A DNA stretch of 64,000 bases from Neolentinus lepideus HHB14362 ss-1 (lineage: Eukaryota; Basidiomycota; Agaricomycetes; Gloeophyllales; Gloeophyllaceae), in the NCBI GenBank assembly GCA_001632425.1, contig KV425636.1:1-64000 (forward strand), in the 5' to 3' direction. The position numbers and the translations under genes are program-made. The notes under the pieces are model-generated. The model made no database searches. It was given only the letters and a program-made list of their open reading frames with translations, and was not told where the DNA came from. Below, piece by piece: positions 53,362-62,559 of the stretch (positions are counted from its first letter, which is position 1; every line of letters starts with the position of its first letter).

Positions 53362-55264
53362 ATGGTTGACTTCACCACGGCCCAGCAGCTGCCACAGAAC
53401 ACAGCAACAACGAACGAGACCGACGAGACAATCCTCAAGGATTTCTGGAGCGAGTTTATCGAATGGCCCACGGACAGGGTGAGTACTAACGCGCTTCAAA
53501 GTGAAGCTTGACTGATTTGACTTGTAGGACTCCGACGCGACCTTGGACTCCTGGCCAACGCCACCCGAAACGCTCAATCAACCGCACGAGCCGTGTCAGA
53601 CGAGCACCCCGGCCTTGCAGACCCCGGTCAGGTATTTCGGGGCCCAGTTCCCAACACCACCACCAGACATCTTCCGGCACACGGCGAGAGGGGAGATCGA
53701 ACTGTTGGGACACCCGGTCGACATCATGGGTGCTCCGGTACCATCCACCCATCTGCCCTTCTCACCATTATCCTCTCCGACCATCTCGACCCCACAACTT
53801 CAGACCGAGCCCGCGATACTGACACATCAAACATTCTTGCCGCCGCCCCAGCCTGCGCCGACGACTTGGTCAACAGACTTGACCATGGTGGATGTGGAGA
53901 ACAGCAGTGTGATGAATATAGACGAGTTCCTAGCTGAGTTGGGAGAAGGCGTGGTAGAGCAGGTATCTCATCATCACACCTCCCCCTATCCATTCCACAC
54001 GCCAATCCCAACCTCCCGTCGCTCCACATCTCCCGTCCCTTTCTCCCCTCCGTCCGACAGCGGAGACAACCACGTGCCCGCACATGAAGTCATCGTCATC
54101 TCCGACGACGAGGGCGAGGGTCCAACTCGACCTCGCACTGGCGGGAAGAGCCTGCGCGACCACGTCGCGCGGACGCACTCGCCAAGTGTAGGTCAAGGGA
54201 CCCTCGTCCCTCCTACGTCGGCAGTCCCGAGTCATCGTCCATCTCCAATATCAGCGCTCTTACCAAGGATCCCGACGACGACATTCGATCCCGTAACCCC
54301 TGGATGGAAACTATCCGAGCGCGTCACGATTCCCGGCATGGGTCCTTCGATGATCTCTCTTCGTCAGCAATCACCGACGCTTGTGCAGCGAAGCCCAAGC
54401 CATGGTGTCGGTCCGTTAACGATGGCCACTGAGCCTCGACCCTACACCGGCGGCAAGGCTCCGCGCAACCTGGAGCTTCACATGCAGGCTGCCTATCCGA
54501 CAACCAAGCCCGAGAAGAAGAAGAAGACGAAGAAGCCGAAGACATTGCTGGAGAAGAAGAGGATGAACGCCGCAGCTGACGGCGAGGACAACAATCCCTC
54601 ACCGACGAAGAGGAGTACCGAGCGGGGATGCAAGGCCACCGGGGCCTCGTCGCCAGGATTCGCGCGTGGTTTTAATCCGCTGGACTATGACTTGGACGAG
54701 GAGGAGAACAAGAAGAGGCGGAAGAGCAGGAACGCCGTCGCCTCGTCGTCCTCTGTGCAGCTCGAAGACGTCGAGCCCGAAGACAGCCCGCACGAGGACA
54801 AATTCGACGTCGACGCCTACGAGCCCGGGATGGACGACGACGAAGATTATGACGACGACGACTACGACCCCGAGGGACGTGGCGGTGGCAGAAGGCCCAA
54901 GCGCAAGCGCAAGGCACCAGCACGCAAGGTAGACTTTGGCGGCGAGGAGCCTCCCAAGAAGAAGCAGAAGAAGTCTCCATCCCAGCCCTCGAAGCCCCGT
55001 TCGAAGAAGCGAAAGGCCCAGTCCCCAAAGAAAGGCACCCGCAAGCCCGATCCCCCTCGGTTGAAATGCCCACATGAGGGCTGCAACCACTATGCCCATG
55101 CGAAGGGCGACATGGATCGCCATCTCGAGAGCAGGGCGCACAAGGAGCCCGCCTGGGACTGCAGAATGTGCACTACTAAATGCCAGCGCGCCGATTCGCT
55201 CAAGAGGCACTGTGAGAAGGGGTGCCCGGCTGGTGTGCACAGCGTGCACCTCTGCGAACCTTGA
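53362..55264 (+). CDS. C2H2-type zinc-finger nuclear protein ZF1 (copy B)
   Basis: Two exons (53362-53478 and 53528-55264) encode 617 residues, from MVDFTTAQQLPQ to HLCEP. The layout equals copy A: Pro/Ser/Thr-rich N-terminal third, acidic VISDDEGEG, Lys-rich KKKTKKPKTLLEKKR, a Glu/Asp tract, further basic clusters, then a C2H2 finger (C-P-H-E-G-C ... H-L-E-S-R-A-H) and a C2HC-like finger (C-R-M-C ... H-C-E-K-G-C). Compared with copy A it has a longer Asp run around DDDEDYDDDDYDPEG and many single changes. Both proteins keep every metal ligand. It is probably a nuclear DNA-binding protein with unknown targets. Confidence 0.88.
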
Positions 55265-55860
55265 ATAGCACAGGTAGAGGGATATGGGAACCTGGGGGCG
55301 TTCGTAGAGGTCGTATGCACTGTGTTGCAGACACGACTTGGCTAAAGACGTTAGGGGTTTGTATGATGAGATGTCGCTTACCTCGAGTGTTCGTTATGGT
55401 CTTCGCTTTCCTATTCCTCTTCATCTCTCGTCCCCGTTCCGCTTCATCCAATCTTGTTTATTCGCCTAGTGTAGTTTAGTCCGCTGCTTTGATTCTCCTC
55501 CAGATCACTTACCATCTTTTTTATTCGCGCTGTATATTCTTATTGCATCAATATCACTTCCCTCTGGGACTTGAACTAATTGGACCGATGACAAAGGCTC
55601 AAACGATGTCTGCAAACAATTTCCAATAAGCTCTCACCGAACTCCAAGATGATACAATGGAAAACCAATATCGTACCACAAGTGTCAGAGCCACTCATCA
55701 AGGCCACCCGTGCCTTGCGCTTTGAAGTTCTTCGCCACCAGCACTTTGCTCTCATCCACAATGTATATAAGACGACGCTGCAGAGGGGTCAGACCTGCAT
55801 CTCACCTCCTCACCGCCTCTCATAACTCATTCCTGTCAACCACCTAAACCATCAGTCGTT
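55265..55860. other. ZF1-ZF2 intergenic region (copy B)
   Basis: It matches 25301-25862 with small indels. It includes the TATA-like element of ZF2 at 55764-55771. No gene was seen. Confidence 0.5.
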
Positions 55861-56713
55861 GTGTCCTCGTCCTTCTATGCGCAATGGTACGCTGGACACG
55901 TACCCGTACCAGCGACCACCCGACGGACTGGATACGAATCCTACGCACCTTACCAATACCAGCACCAGGCCGGGCAATACGATCATCCTGAACCCAGCAC
56001 GTCGAGGCAATACTCCAGCCAGAGTCTGTCCTCGGCACCGTTTCAACCTAGACCGTCCTATGGGTACTCGTACGAGGTCAATAGTGTTATCGCAATGAAA
56101 GCGAACTGGTACTGACGAGGCGATTCGTGACAGTTCATAGGCCCTCAGGCAGGGTTATACGCTGGTGCAGAGTACAACAGCGTAGGGATAGACTCAAAGT
56201 TAACGTTGTTCAATGTAGAGTGTGTGAGTGTGAATGGGGGTAAGTTGTGGGGTCCGGAATGCGATGGGAAGTAAAGCTGACGGTCGGATGGTAGAACGGA
56301 TAACGAGTGCGGTGAACAGCAGTCTGGCGCCCTTGCCCAGGCACACGCCCGCTACGCCATCGACTGGTCGCGAGTGGGTCTACTACCCTGGAACAGGTGA
56401 GCAGCATTCGATCTCCCAGGTTGTACCAATATTGAGGTGGTCGCTCTGCAACACATATCACCTCAACCCTACATCCGCCCAGATCCATCGCTCGGCTCAG
56501 GTAAGGAAATCGCGCTTCTGCTGCACAGACCCCACCTGCGCGCAAATCTGCAACTCGCAAAGCGATTTGAAGCGGCATTTGCAGAGCCTCAAACATAACG
56601 ACAAGGAGTACCGGTGTGAGAGGTGCGGAGATTGGTTTACAAGGATCGATGCGATGATACGGCATTGTAAGAGGAGTTATAGGAAGGGAACAAGTGGAAG
56701 CTGTGATTCTTAG
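55861..56713 (+). pseudogene. C2H2 zinc-finger gene ZF2 (copy B), start codon lost
   Basis: Exon 1 (55861-56076) is open and Pro/Ser/Tyr-rich (YAQWYAGHVPVPATTRRTGY, SYGYSYE) but begins with GTG where copy A has ATG. No in-frame ATG follows in the exon. Exon 2 probably starts at 56134 (FIGPQAGLYAGAEYNSVG). Middle exons are uncertain. The last exon ends at TAG 56711-56713 and holds two C2H2 fingers (C-T-D-P-T-C ... H-L-Q-S-L-K-H; C-E-R-C-G-D-W ... H). If initiation can occur elsewhere, the body of the protein is better preserved than in copy A. Confidence 0.65.
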
Positions 56714-57541
56714 GACGTGAGGGGACGCGGAAGGTAGACACGCTGGGAGGCGGAGCAGGGACTTGCGCAGGCGCGAGAGATGATACTGTCGAAGATAGAT
56801 GAATAAGACTTGGGACTGCCTAGCGATTAATTTATAGTATTTGACTTAACGTGGATATCGTACACACCTGTCCATGCTATTCCGTTCACAACTGATACTT
56901 GGCGCCAGCAAGACAAGCCTATCAGACACGGCTGTGGAGAGGGATGGGACACAGAGATCGCGAGTTCAGTGTTACGAAGATGAACGCCGATAATGACATT
57001 CACGCTGAGATCCTGCGGATTTCGATAGAAATCGCAGACATACAGTCATGAACATCACTCAGCGTGCAAGATCCTCCACCTTGTCTCATTATCGTGCCCC
57101 AGCTGGCGATGCCACCGTCACCATCGACCGACACCTAAAAGAGCTATTCATCAACATTCCAAACCGAATCCAGAGCTGAGAACCATCGTATACGGGCCAG
57201 TATACCCCTCGAGGCCGTCGTTCCCGTTTTATATCCGACATATCCTGTTTCAGTCGTTTGTGGGTCCCACTCGTGACCGGCGCCTAATCTCGACGGACTC
57301 GGTTACAAAACTTACTCGAAATGTACGGGCAGACACACCGATTTCCTTGATTTCATTGATTTTTTTGTGGACGGTATGTAGCCAACGTAGCGCCTGAAAG
57401 TCTGTAGCTGGGATGCTCGTCGTTGGGAGGAAAGGCGAGACACGTCGCCCTCCGTAATAGACGCTAGCTATTCGGCATGTGCCGACCCTTGCTGCTTCAG
57501 TTCCTCTCGTAGCCTTCCATCTCTTTTATTTTCCATCTACA
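56714..57541. other. Nearly identical non-coding block of the duplication (copy B)
   Basis: Partner of 26721-27542. No coding feature was seen. Confidence 0.5.
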
Positions 57542-58123
57542 ATTCCCCCCGCCCCATCATCCGAACGCGCACTCTCTGCTATCCTGCCTCTCATTTCCGC
57601 GGGTCAAGCCTACGAAGCACACCAGAAAGCCCGGACGTTTGCGTCGAGGTATACGAAGGCTAGTCAATATGATATCGCAGTCGAGGTCCTATTCCAAAGT
57701 GCTCGCGAGCTACTCAAGGCTGGTCAGCAAGGGAGTAGGACGGACCTTGCAGGATTTCTTCTGGATGTGTATGAGACGAAGGGCGAGACGGTGAATGAGG
57801 AGAGTCGAGGTGAGTGTGTATGGGATTAGCGGCACCGATTCCAGCCCCATGGTCGCCTTCCCCGACTCATTGCACTTACCGGATCAGGTGGGGCATGGCG
57901 CAAGACCACCATCGATAAGGTCATTGCTCAGTTCCCTTCTCGTACTTCGCCACATCCTCACATTCATCCTCCCCTTCACTTCTCCAATTCCAATCTACTT
58001 GAAAACTCCTACATTATAACCTGTCTAGACCAACCGCTCACGATGGTCCGCCAAGCACGGCCCTTGTCCCGCCGGCGACCAAGCGTTGCACCACTACGTC
58101 GGCGAGCTGTTGTACAAAGGTAC
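57542..58123 (+). pseudogene. GET4 fragment (copy B)
   Basis: The first exon (57542-57809) is open and complete: PPAPSSERALSAILPLISAG, YEAHQKARTFASRYTKASQY, VEVLFQSARELLKAGQQGS, DLAGFLLDVYETKGETVNEE. Its start codon is ATT instead of the ATG kept in copy A. The acceptors of the next two exons are mutated (CAAG to CATG near 57851, CAAG to CACG near 58042). The Leu codon of GELLYK is intact where copy A has a stop. As in copy A, the gene breaks off after about YVGELLYK, half the normal length. Confidence 0.85.
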
Positions 58124-58844
58124 GTTCTATATCCACTCATTCTACCTACCATTTCAGGGTCTACTTCCTGACTAGATACCAAAGCCATGTTGACCATCGG
58201 CTACAGCGCTTCGTCATGCTACAGAAGTAGTGATGACATCCCAAGCCCCCTGCTTGGCTACGAGGAAAAGGCATCGCCAGTTGACGACCGTGGCGCAATG
58301 CGTGGACGTATCCGTGTTCTCTAGAAGAACCCGACTAATCTGAGTCACCGTGAGATGGCTCAGGCTGCAGACGAGAGGCAGAACGATATCGATCATGGTC
58401 GGAAGAGGAAACCGAGTTTGAGGAACAAACAACGTTCAGTTGTTTCGTAAGTGTCCACTATCCGCAATCGTCTCGCCAACGGTGGGCTCTGCCAAACATG
58501 AAACACTCCTCTCGTCTATGCACCCATCTTAGTTCGGGAGGACCGGTATCATCTCGTTCACCAAATAGTATTGTGGCTGGAATTTTCCAATTCAGATGCA
58601 TCGGAGCCAAAAATGGCGCTCGAATAGGCTCGGGTGACCCCCGATAACTGGACGCACGCAAAGCGAGGAACGTCAGCAGTGATGAGCATGCGCTGAGTGC
58701 GCCGATGGGACAGACATTAGTCAGAAGAGATGAAACAATAAATATATATCTGGAAATAATAGATGCAGCAAGGCGGGTAAATACATACATGGCATTTGTA
58801 GTAAATGAAAGAGAAGGTTACAAACGCAACCTGTCGCGAACGTT
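58124..58844. other. FunK1 3'-side flank (copy B)
   Basis: Partner of 28226-28946. It contains the shared FunK1 3' flank from about 58540 (AAACAATAAATATATATCTGG). No gene was seen. Confidence 0.5.
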
Positions 58845-61550
58845 TCATTCCTCGAGAACTTGCCGGCGAAGGGAGCTACCCGCTTCAGCAGCTGCAGACC
58901 GGCGCTGGCTCTTCGCAGTCGAGTCACCTTCAAAGTCGCTCGAACGCTTCAGTTTTGAGTTCGAGTGAGGGGCATGCCTCGGTATCTTCCCGATGAGCTC
59001 TTGGACCACGTCCCTCGCTGGCCAGCCAGGAGACGCCAGCGCGTCGTCGAAGAGCTTGATCACGTCGTCAGACTTGGGAACGTTTGATGGTGTGATGCTG
59101 GGCCTTGTGAAGTTCGGGTAGTCACCAGGACCCTGGTAATCCTCGCTGCTCTGGAGCTCTGAGCTGTAGTGCACCCAATGCTTGAATAGTGCGCGTAAGG
59201 ATGCGATCAATTGATCGAGCGGAGGTGCATGCGAGAATGAGAGATAGTAGTCCGTTGTGCCTCCGAAACCGTTCGTGAACACCAGTTGCTTCGCTGTACC
59301 GCCCTTATAGTAGCCAAAACGGGAGTTCCAGAAGCATTCGTCGAACACGCGGTCCATAACATCGACCAGCTCGATGGTCTGCAGGTTGCTGGGCACATAA
59401 TGCAGCAATGCCCACAGAAGGATCCAAAACGAAGATTCGAGATCATCTTCAATGGCGTGCTTCTTAGTCGGATGCTGCAGCAGCGCGTGCGAGATAAACT
59501 GCCAGGTACCCTGAACATGTATACCGTCAGCACGTTTATGTATAAACCACCCATACTACGTACCGTACGGCCTCGAACACGTGCGTCTTCTGTATCGAGA
59601 GATGGGAGAGATCTGGAGAGGTCCCAGTCGATCAGTATGCCGTGCTCGTCATCTCCGTCTCCGATCAACACAATGTTATAGAAGCTAAGATCTCGGTGCA
59701 ATATATCCACCTTCTCGTAAGCTTCCTTGTGGGCTGAAAAATGCAAACGTAAGCTCGGTTCGGATAAGGATCGAGGCAGAGCTCACCAACGAGGATATCA
59801 CGAATAGCCTTCACAATCACTCGCGACGAAGAGGCCTTGTCAAGGGTCCTGCCAACCGCGTCCAACACAATGCGATAGTGTTTGTGCTTTGAGAGAGTTC
59901 TGGTCTCCAGAGCCCAGGAAGCATTGACGTAGTCGGCCGTAACAGTCGCCTGATCTCGAACATCGCCATGACAGAGGACTTGTGCAATGTTGGAGACTCC
60001 CTCATCATTCAAAACTTTGTAAATTGCGCCTTCCTGTGACATGCCGTCAACATCATACCGCCACGAATCTTTGAGGAAAACGCAGTTTCCGGTTTCCAGA
60101 TCTGCCGCTACATAGCACCTTGTTCCCCGACCAATCGCCGATGGATAGCGGAAGGCAGGCTTGGCTACAAAAAATGCTTTGTCGCACCTGTCGTCGTTGA
60201 CAAGAACTTTGAATATTGATAAGTTTTCATCAGCTGCGTCGGAGTTGCTGTTGGCAAAGACAATTTTCGCACTTTCTGCTTCTTCCTTGCTAGCCAAGGT
60301 GACGGTAGTATCCTTCCCTCTGCGCGAAGCATCTAAAGCGGAAAAAGCGCGGAAGAATTGAGCAAGATACGGAGTCTTCTGGTACCGAAAGGCTTCGCTG
60401 ACAATAACTCCTGCTCTGTCATACCTTAGCAGGCGGGCAAAGTCCTTCATGATCAGAACCTGAAAGAAGAAGGTGCGATGTTGATAATGCCACATGAGGC
60501 GCGCATAGTCTGATATCTGCGCACGAGTACGTGTTCCGCTATCGGTGTCACGCTCGAAAGCGTAAGGGCTAGCAGATCGACTGTTCCTCTTGTGAGCTTC
60601 AGACCGACGCAGAGCCTCTGCCGAGAAACGAGCAGAACTAGACGGCGTGGCATTCTGACCAGTCTCCGACGTTCCAGCACTAGAATCATTCGCGAGTATC
60701 TGACCATCTGCACGCGAGGCGTCTGTTTCAATAGCAGCTCCGGTCGTCTTCGCGTCTGGTTCGGGAGCACTAGGAGCAGTAGCGGACACAATGCACCTCT
60801 CCGGATCCGGGAACGGATCCTCGTGGACTTGATCCTTTATCGACGTGCCAGCACAAGAATCATTAGCGGCTATGCGAGCGTCTGCAGGGGGAACATCTGT
60901 TTTGATAGCGGTTCCGGTCGTGTCCACATCTGGTTCGGAGGCAGCAGTAGCAGCAGTAGCAGTAGTAGCAATATTGGATGGAGTGCGCCTCGGTGGATCT
61001 GAGAAGGGGTCCTCGTGAACTTGGTCCTTCATCTCGATACACATCTCCATATGTTGCCAGGATGTACGATCGGGTGGTCCTGGAGCATCCGTAGAGTAGA
61101 CGCTGACGTCGGGTCTTAGATTCCACTCATCAGCCTTGTCCTCCTTGCCCTTGCTCGAGGTGTCGACAAATCGAAGAGCAGAACACAAGTCACTAGCCTC
61201 AATGCAGGATATCTAGAACAAAATTGAAATGAGAGCATGCCACGTAACCTACATTGTGAATGACTTACAAAACTGTTGTACATCGGAGCCTCCTTTCCTT
61301 TGCTACGACTACTGTCAGCTGTTCCTGGGGCTTGCGTCGCCGTAGTATTCTGTGTGACGCCGGCTTCCTTGGTAGGTACTCCAGCATTGGAGTCAGTCCC
61401 TGATCTTTCACGTGTTTCTCGGGTAACCTCTTTCATGGACGAGAACACTTGTTCGGGAGACACAAGCTCAGGCGTCGTTGCAGCAGGAGCAGGAGCGAAC
61501 TTTTCGAGGAATGTCTCGATAGGCATGGGTCCGAGAAAGTATCCAGACAT
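58845..61550 (-). CDS. FunK1-type protein kinase, full length (copy B)
   Basis: FunK1 kinases are a fungal-specific family expanded in mushroom-forming fungi; substrates are unknown. Four exons (61550-61269, 61212-59787, 59733-59564, 59510-58845) give 847 residues from ATG (MSGYFLGPMPIETFLEKFAP). A Ser/Thr/Ala-rich low-complexity region with repeats of KDQVHEDPF and TTGTAIKTD follows. The FunK1 domain contains YARLMWHYQHRTFFFQVL, RLLRYDRAGVIVSEAF, lysine in VFLKDSWR, glutamate in QEGAIYKVLN, catalytic HRDLSFYN and LIDWDLSRS (the DFG equivalent). The C-terminal lobe is GTWQFISHALLQ and DLESSFWILLWA, ending in a basic tail (KLKRSSDFEGDS). It is the only locus in the window with all these signatures, so it is the best candidate for an active kinase. 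A TATA box and CACGTG lie upstream. Confidence 0.88.
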
Positions 61551-61950
61551 TTCTGTAGCTAGCTCTTCGCGTTCCTTTTAGAGGTCGTGTTCCCTCTGGC
61601 TATAAGTGAGACGATTGGCCAAAGATCCCTGCAATGGCGAAGAGGAAGATTTATGTTGGGACTGGACAGTGGAAGATGGTAAGTCGGCCATGGCGAGATG
61701 TTGTTGAGATGATATGCGACATGAGCTCACCTTTTATATATTCCTAGGCCCACGAGAGTAATGTGGCTGGAAGTGTGGTGAAAGGAGGCGGACGCAGCGC
61801 CGAACAAAGGACGCGAGAGTCACGTGATTTGCTTCCTCCGTTTCGGCAACATGCGGCTTCAGTACCTTTGTGCCACAATGCCTTCGTCCCACAGGGAGAC
61901 GGCGATCATGCCAAATTCTGCACATAATTTGCCTTTTAATTGAAGGTCGT
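61551..61950 (-). promoter_or_regulatory. FunK1 promoter region with TATA and CACGTG
   Basis: TATATAAAAGG on the minus strand (61730-61741) lies about 180 bp upstream of the ATG. CACGTG is at 61821-61826. The blocks GTGGCTGGAAGTGTGGTGAA and GGAGGCGGACGCAGCG between them recur at 5.2 and 14.3 kb. It is the reference arrangement against which the truncated copies can be read. Confidence 0.65.
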
Positions 61951-62304
61951 GTTTGAATTCCACCGCAGGGTATCCAATCATAATAGGGACGTTCTAGTAT
62001 TTTGAATGTTACGATGCAAACCTCTGAGCATTATCAAGTTGTCATATGCAGCCATTTCACCTTTACACAAAATATCTATTTGGCAAGCCATAGATGTTTT
62101 CAGGCCTGCTACTGTGGCAATAATTCCGAACTTTTCATCAATCGCACACATCAATCAAACGACTGAATCGAACATAGGACTGGCGGAATGATCGGTAACA
62201 ATATGAAAACATCGCGCTGCTGGCACATTATACCCGTCCTTTCAGGGTTGTGTTGTTTCTCATTTATTATGTTGGCATATGACGAATAAGATACGAGAAA
62301 TACA
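61951..62304. other. Intergenic, no feature recognised
   Basis: AT-rich, with weak similarity to the FunK1 upstream flank (AATCGAACATAGGACTGGCGGAATGA resembles 14680-14710, where the related bases differ in spacing). No gene was seen. Confidence 0.35.
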
Positions 62305-62553
62305 CTAGTGGGGTGGGAAGAACGGGCTAAGGTTGATTATGTGGCACGTCTCGGGATCTAGAATCAGATGCATAGGTATTACTTTGTTCTCATCCTGCCA
62401 GCCGTCAATCAGTCCTTGAAGAACTTGCTTGTGTTGTCGGACCCAAGGGAGACCGCGAGGTTCAGTTAGATCTATCTGCCCGTGTCCATTGCCGTAGTAA
62501 AGCTTTGCGTCCTCCGTCCCACATACGGCTTGGTGACAGAAGAGTTTGATCAC
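62305..62553 (-). CDS. C-terminal fragment of an unidentified protein
   Basis: A minus-strand frame of about 80 codons without ATG reads IKLFCHQAVCGTEDAKLYYG, then PRGLPWVRQHKQVLQGLIDG and ends DPETCHIINLSPFFPPH. The residue mix looks protein-coding rather than random, but I do not recognise the family. It could be the last exon of a gene whose upstream exons lie at 62.57-62.8 kb or are lost. Confidence 0.3.
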   Translation of the reverse strand: MIKLFCHQAVCGTEDAKLYYGNGHGQIDLTEPRGLPWVRQHKQVLQGLIDGWQDENKVIPMHLILDPETCHIINLSPFFPPH

Positions 62554-62559
62554 AGCATC

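Larger units (their letters stand above)
48333..61165. repeat. Segmental duplication, copy B
   Basis: This is the partner of 20843-31260, in direct orientation. It begins inside the GSH2 last exon, with a junction near TAAAGACTGAGG, and ends in exon 2 of the full-length FunK1 gene. It contains 2.4 kb (49490-51910) that copy A lacks, and it retains the FunK1 N-terminal exon beyond the end of homology. Confidence 0.95.

Noticed and set aside
20843..61165. The duplication as two unmerged haplotypes placed in one contig
   Set aside because: It cannot be excluded without reads, but it is not favoured: unique DNA of 17 kb separates the copies and the two have different structural lesions and different outer flanks.
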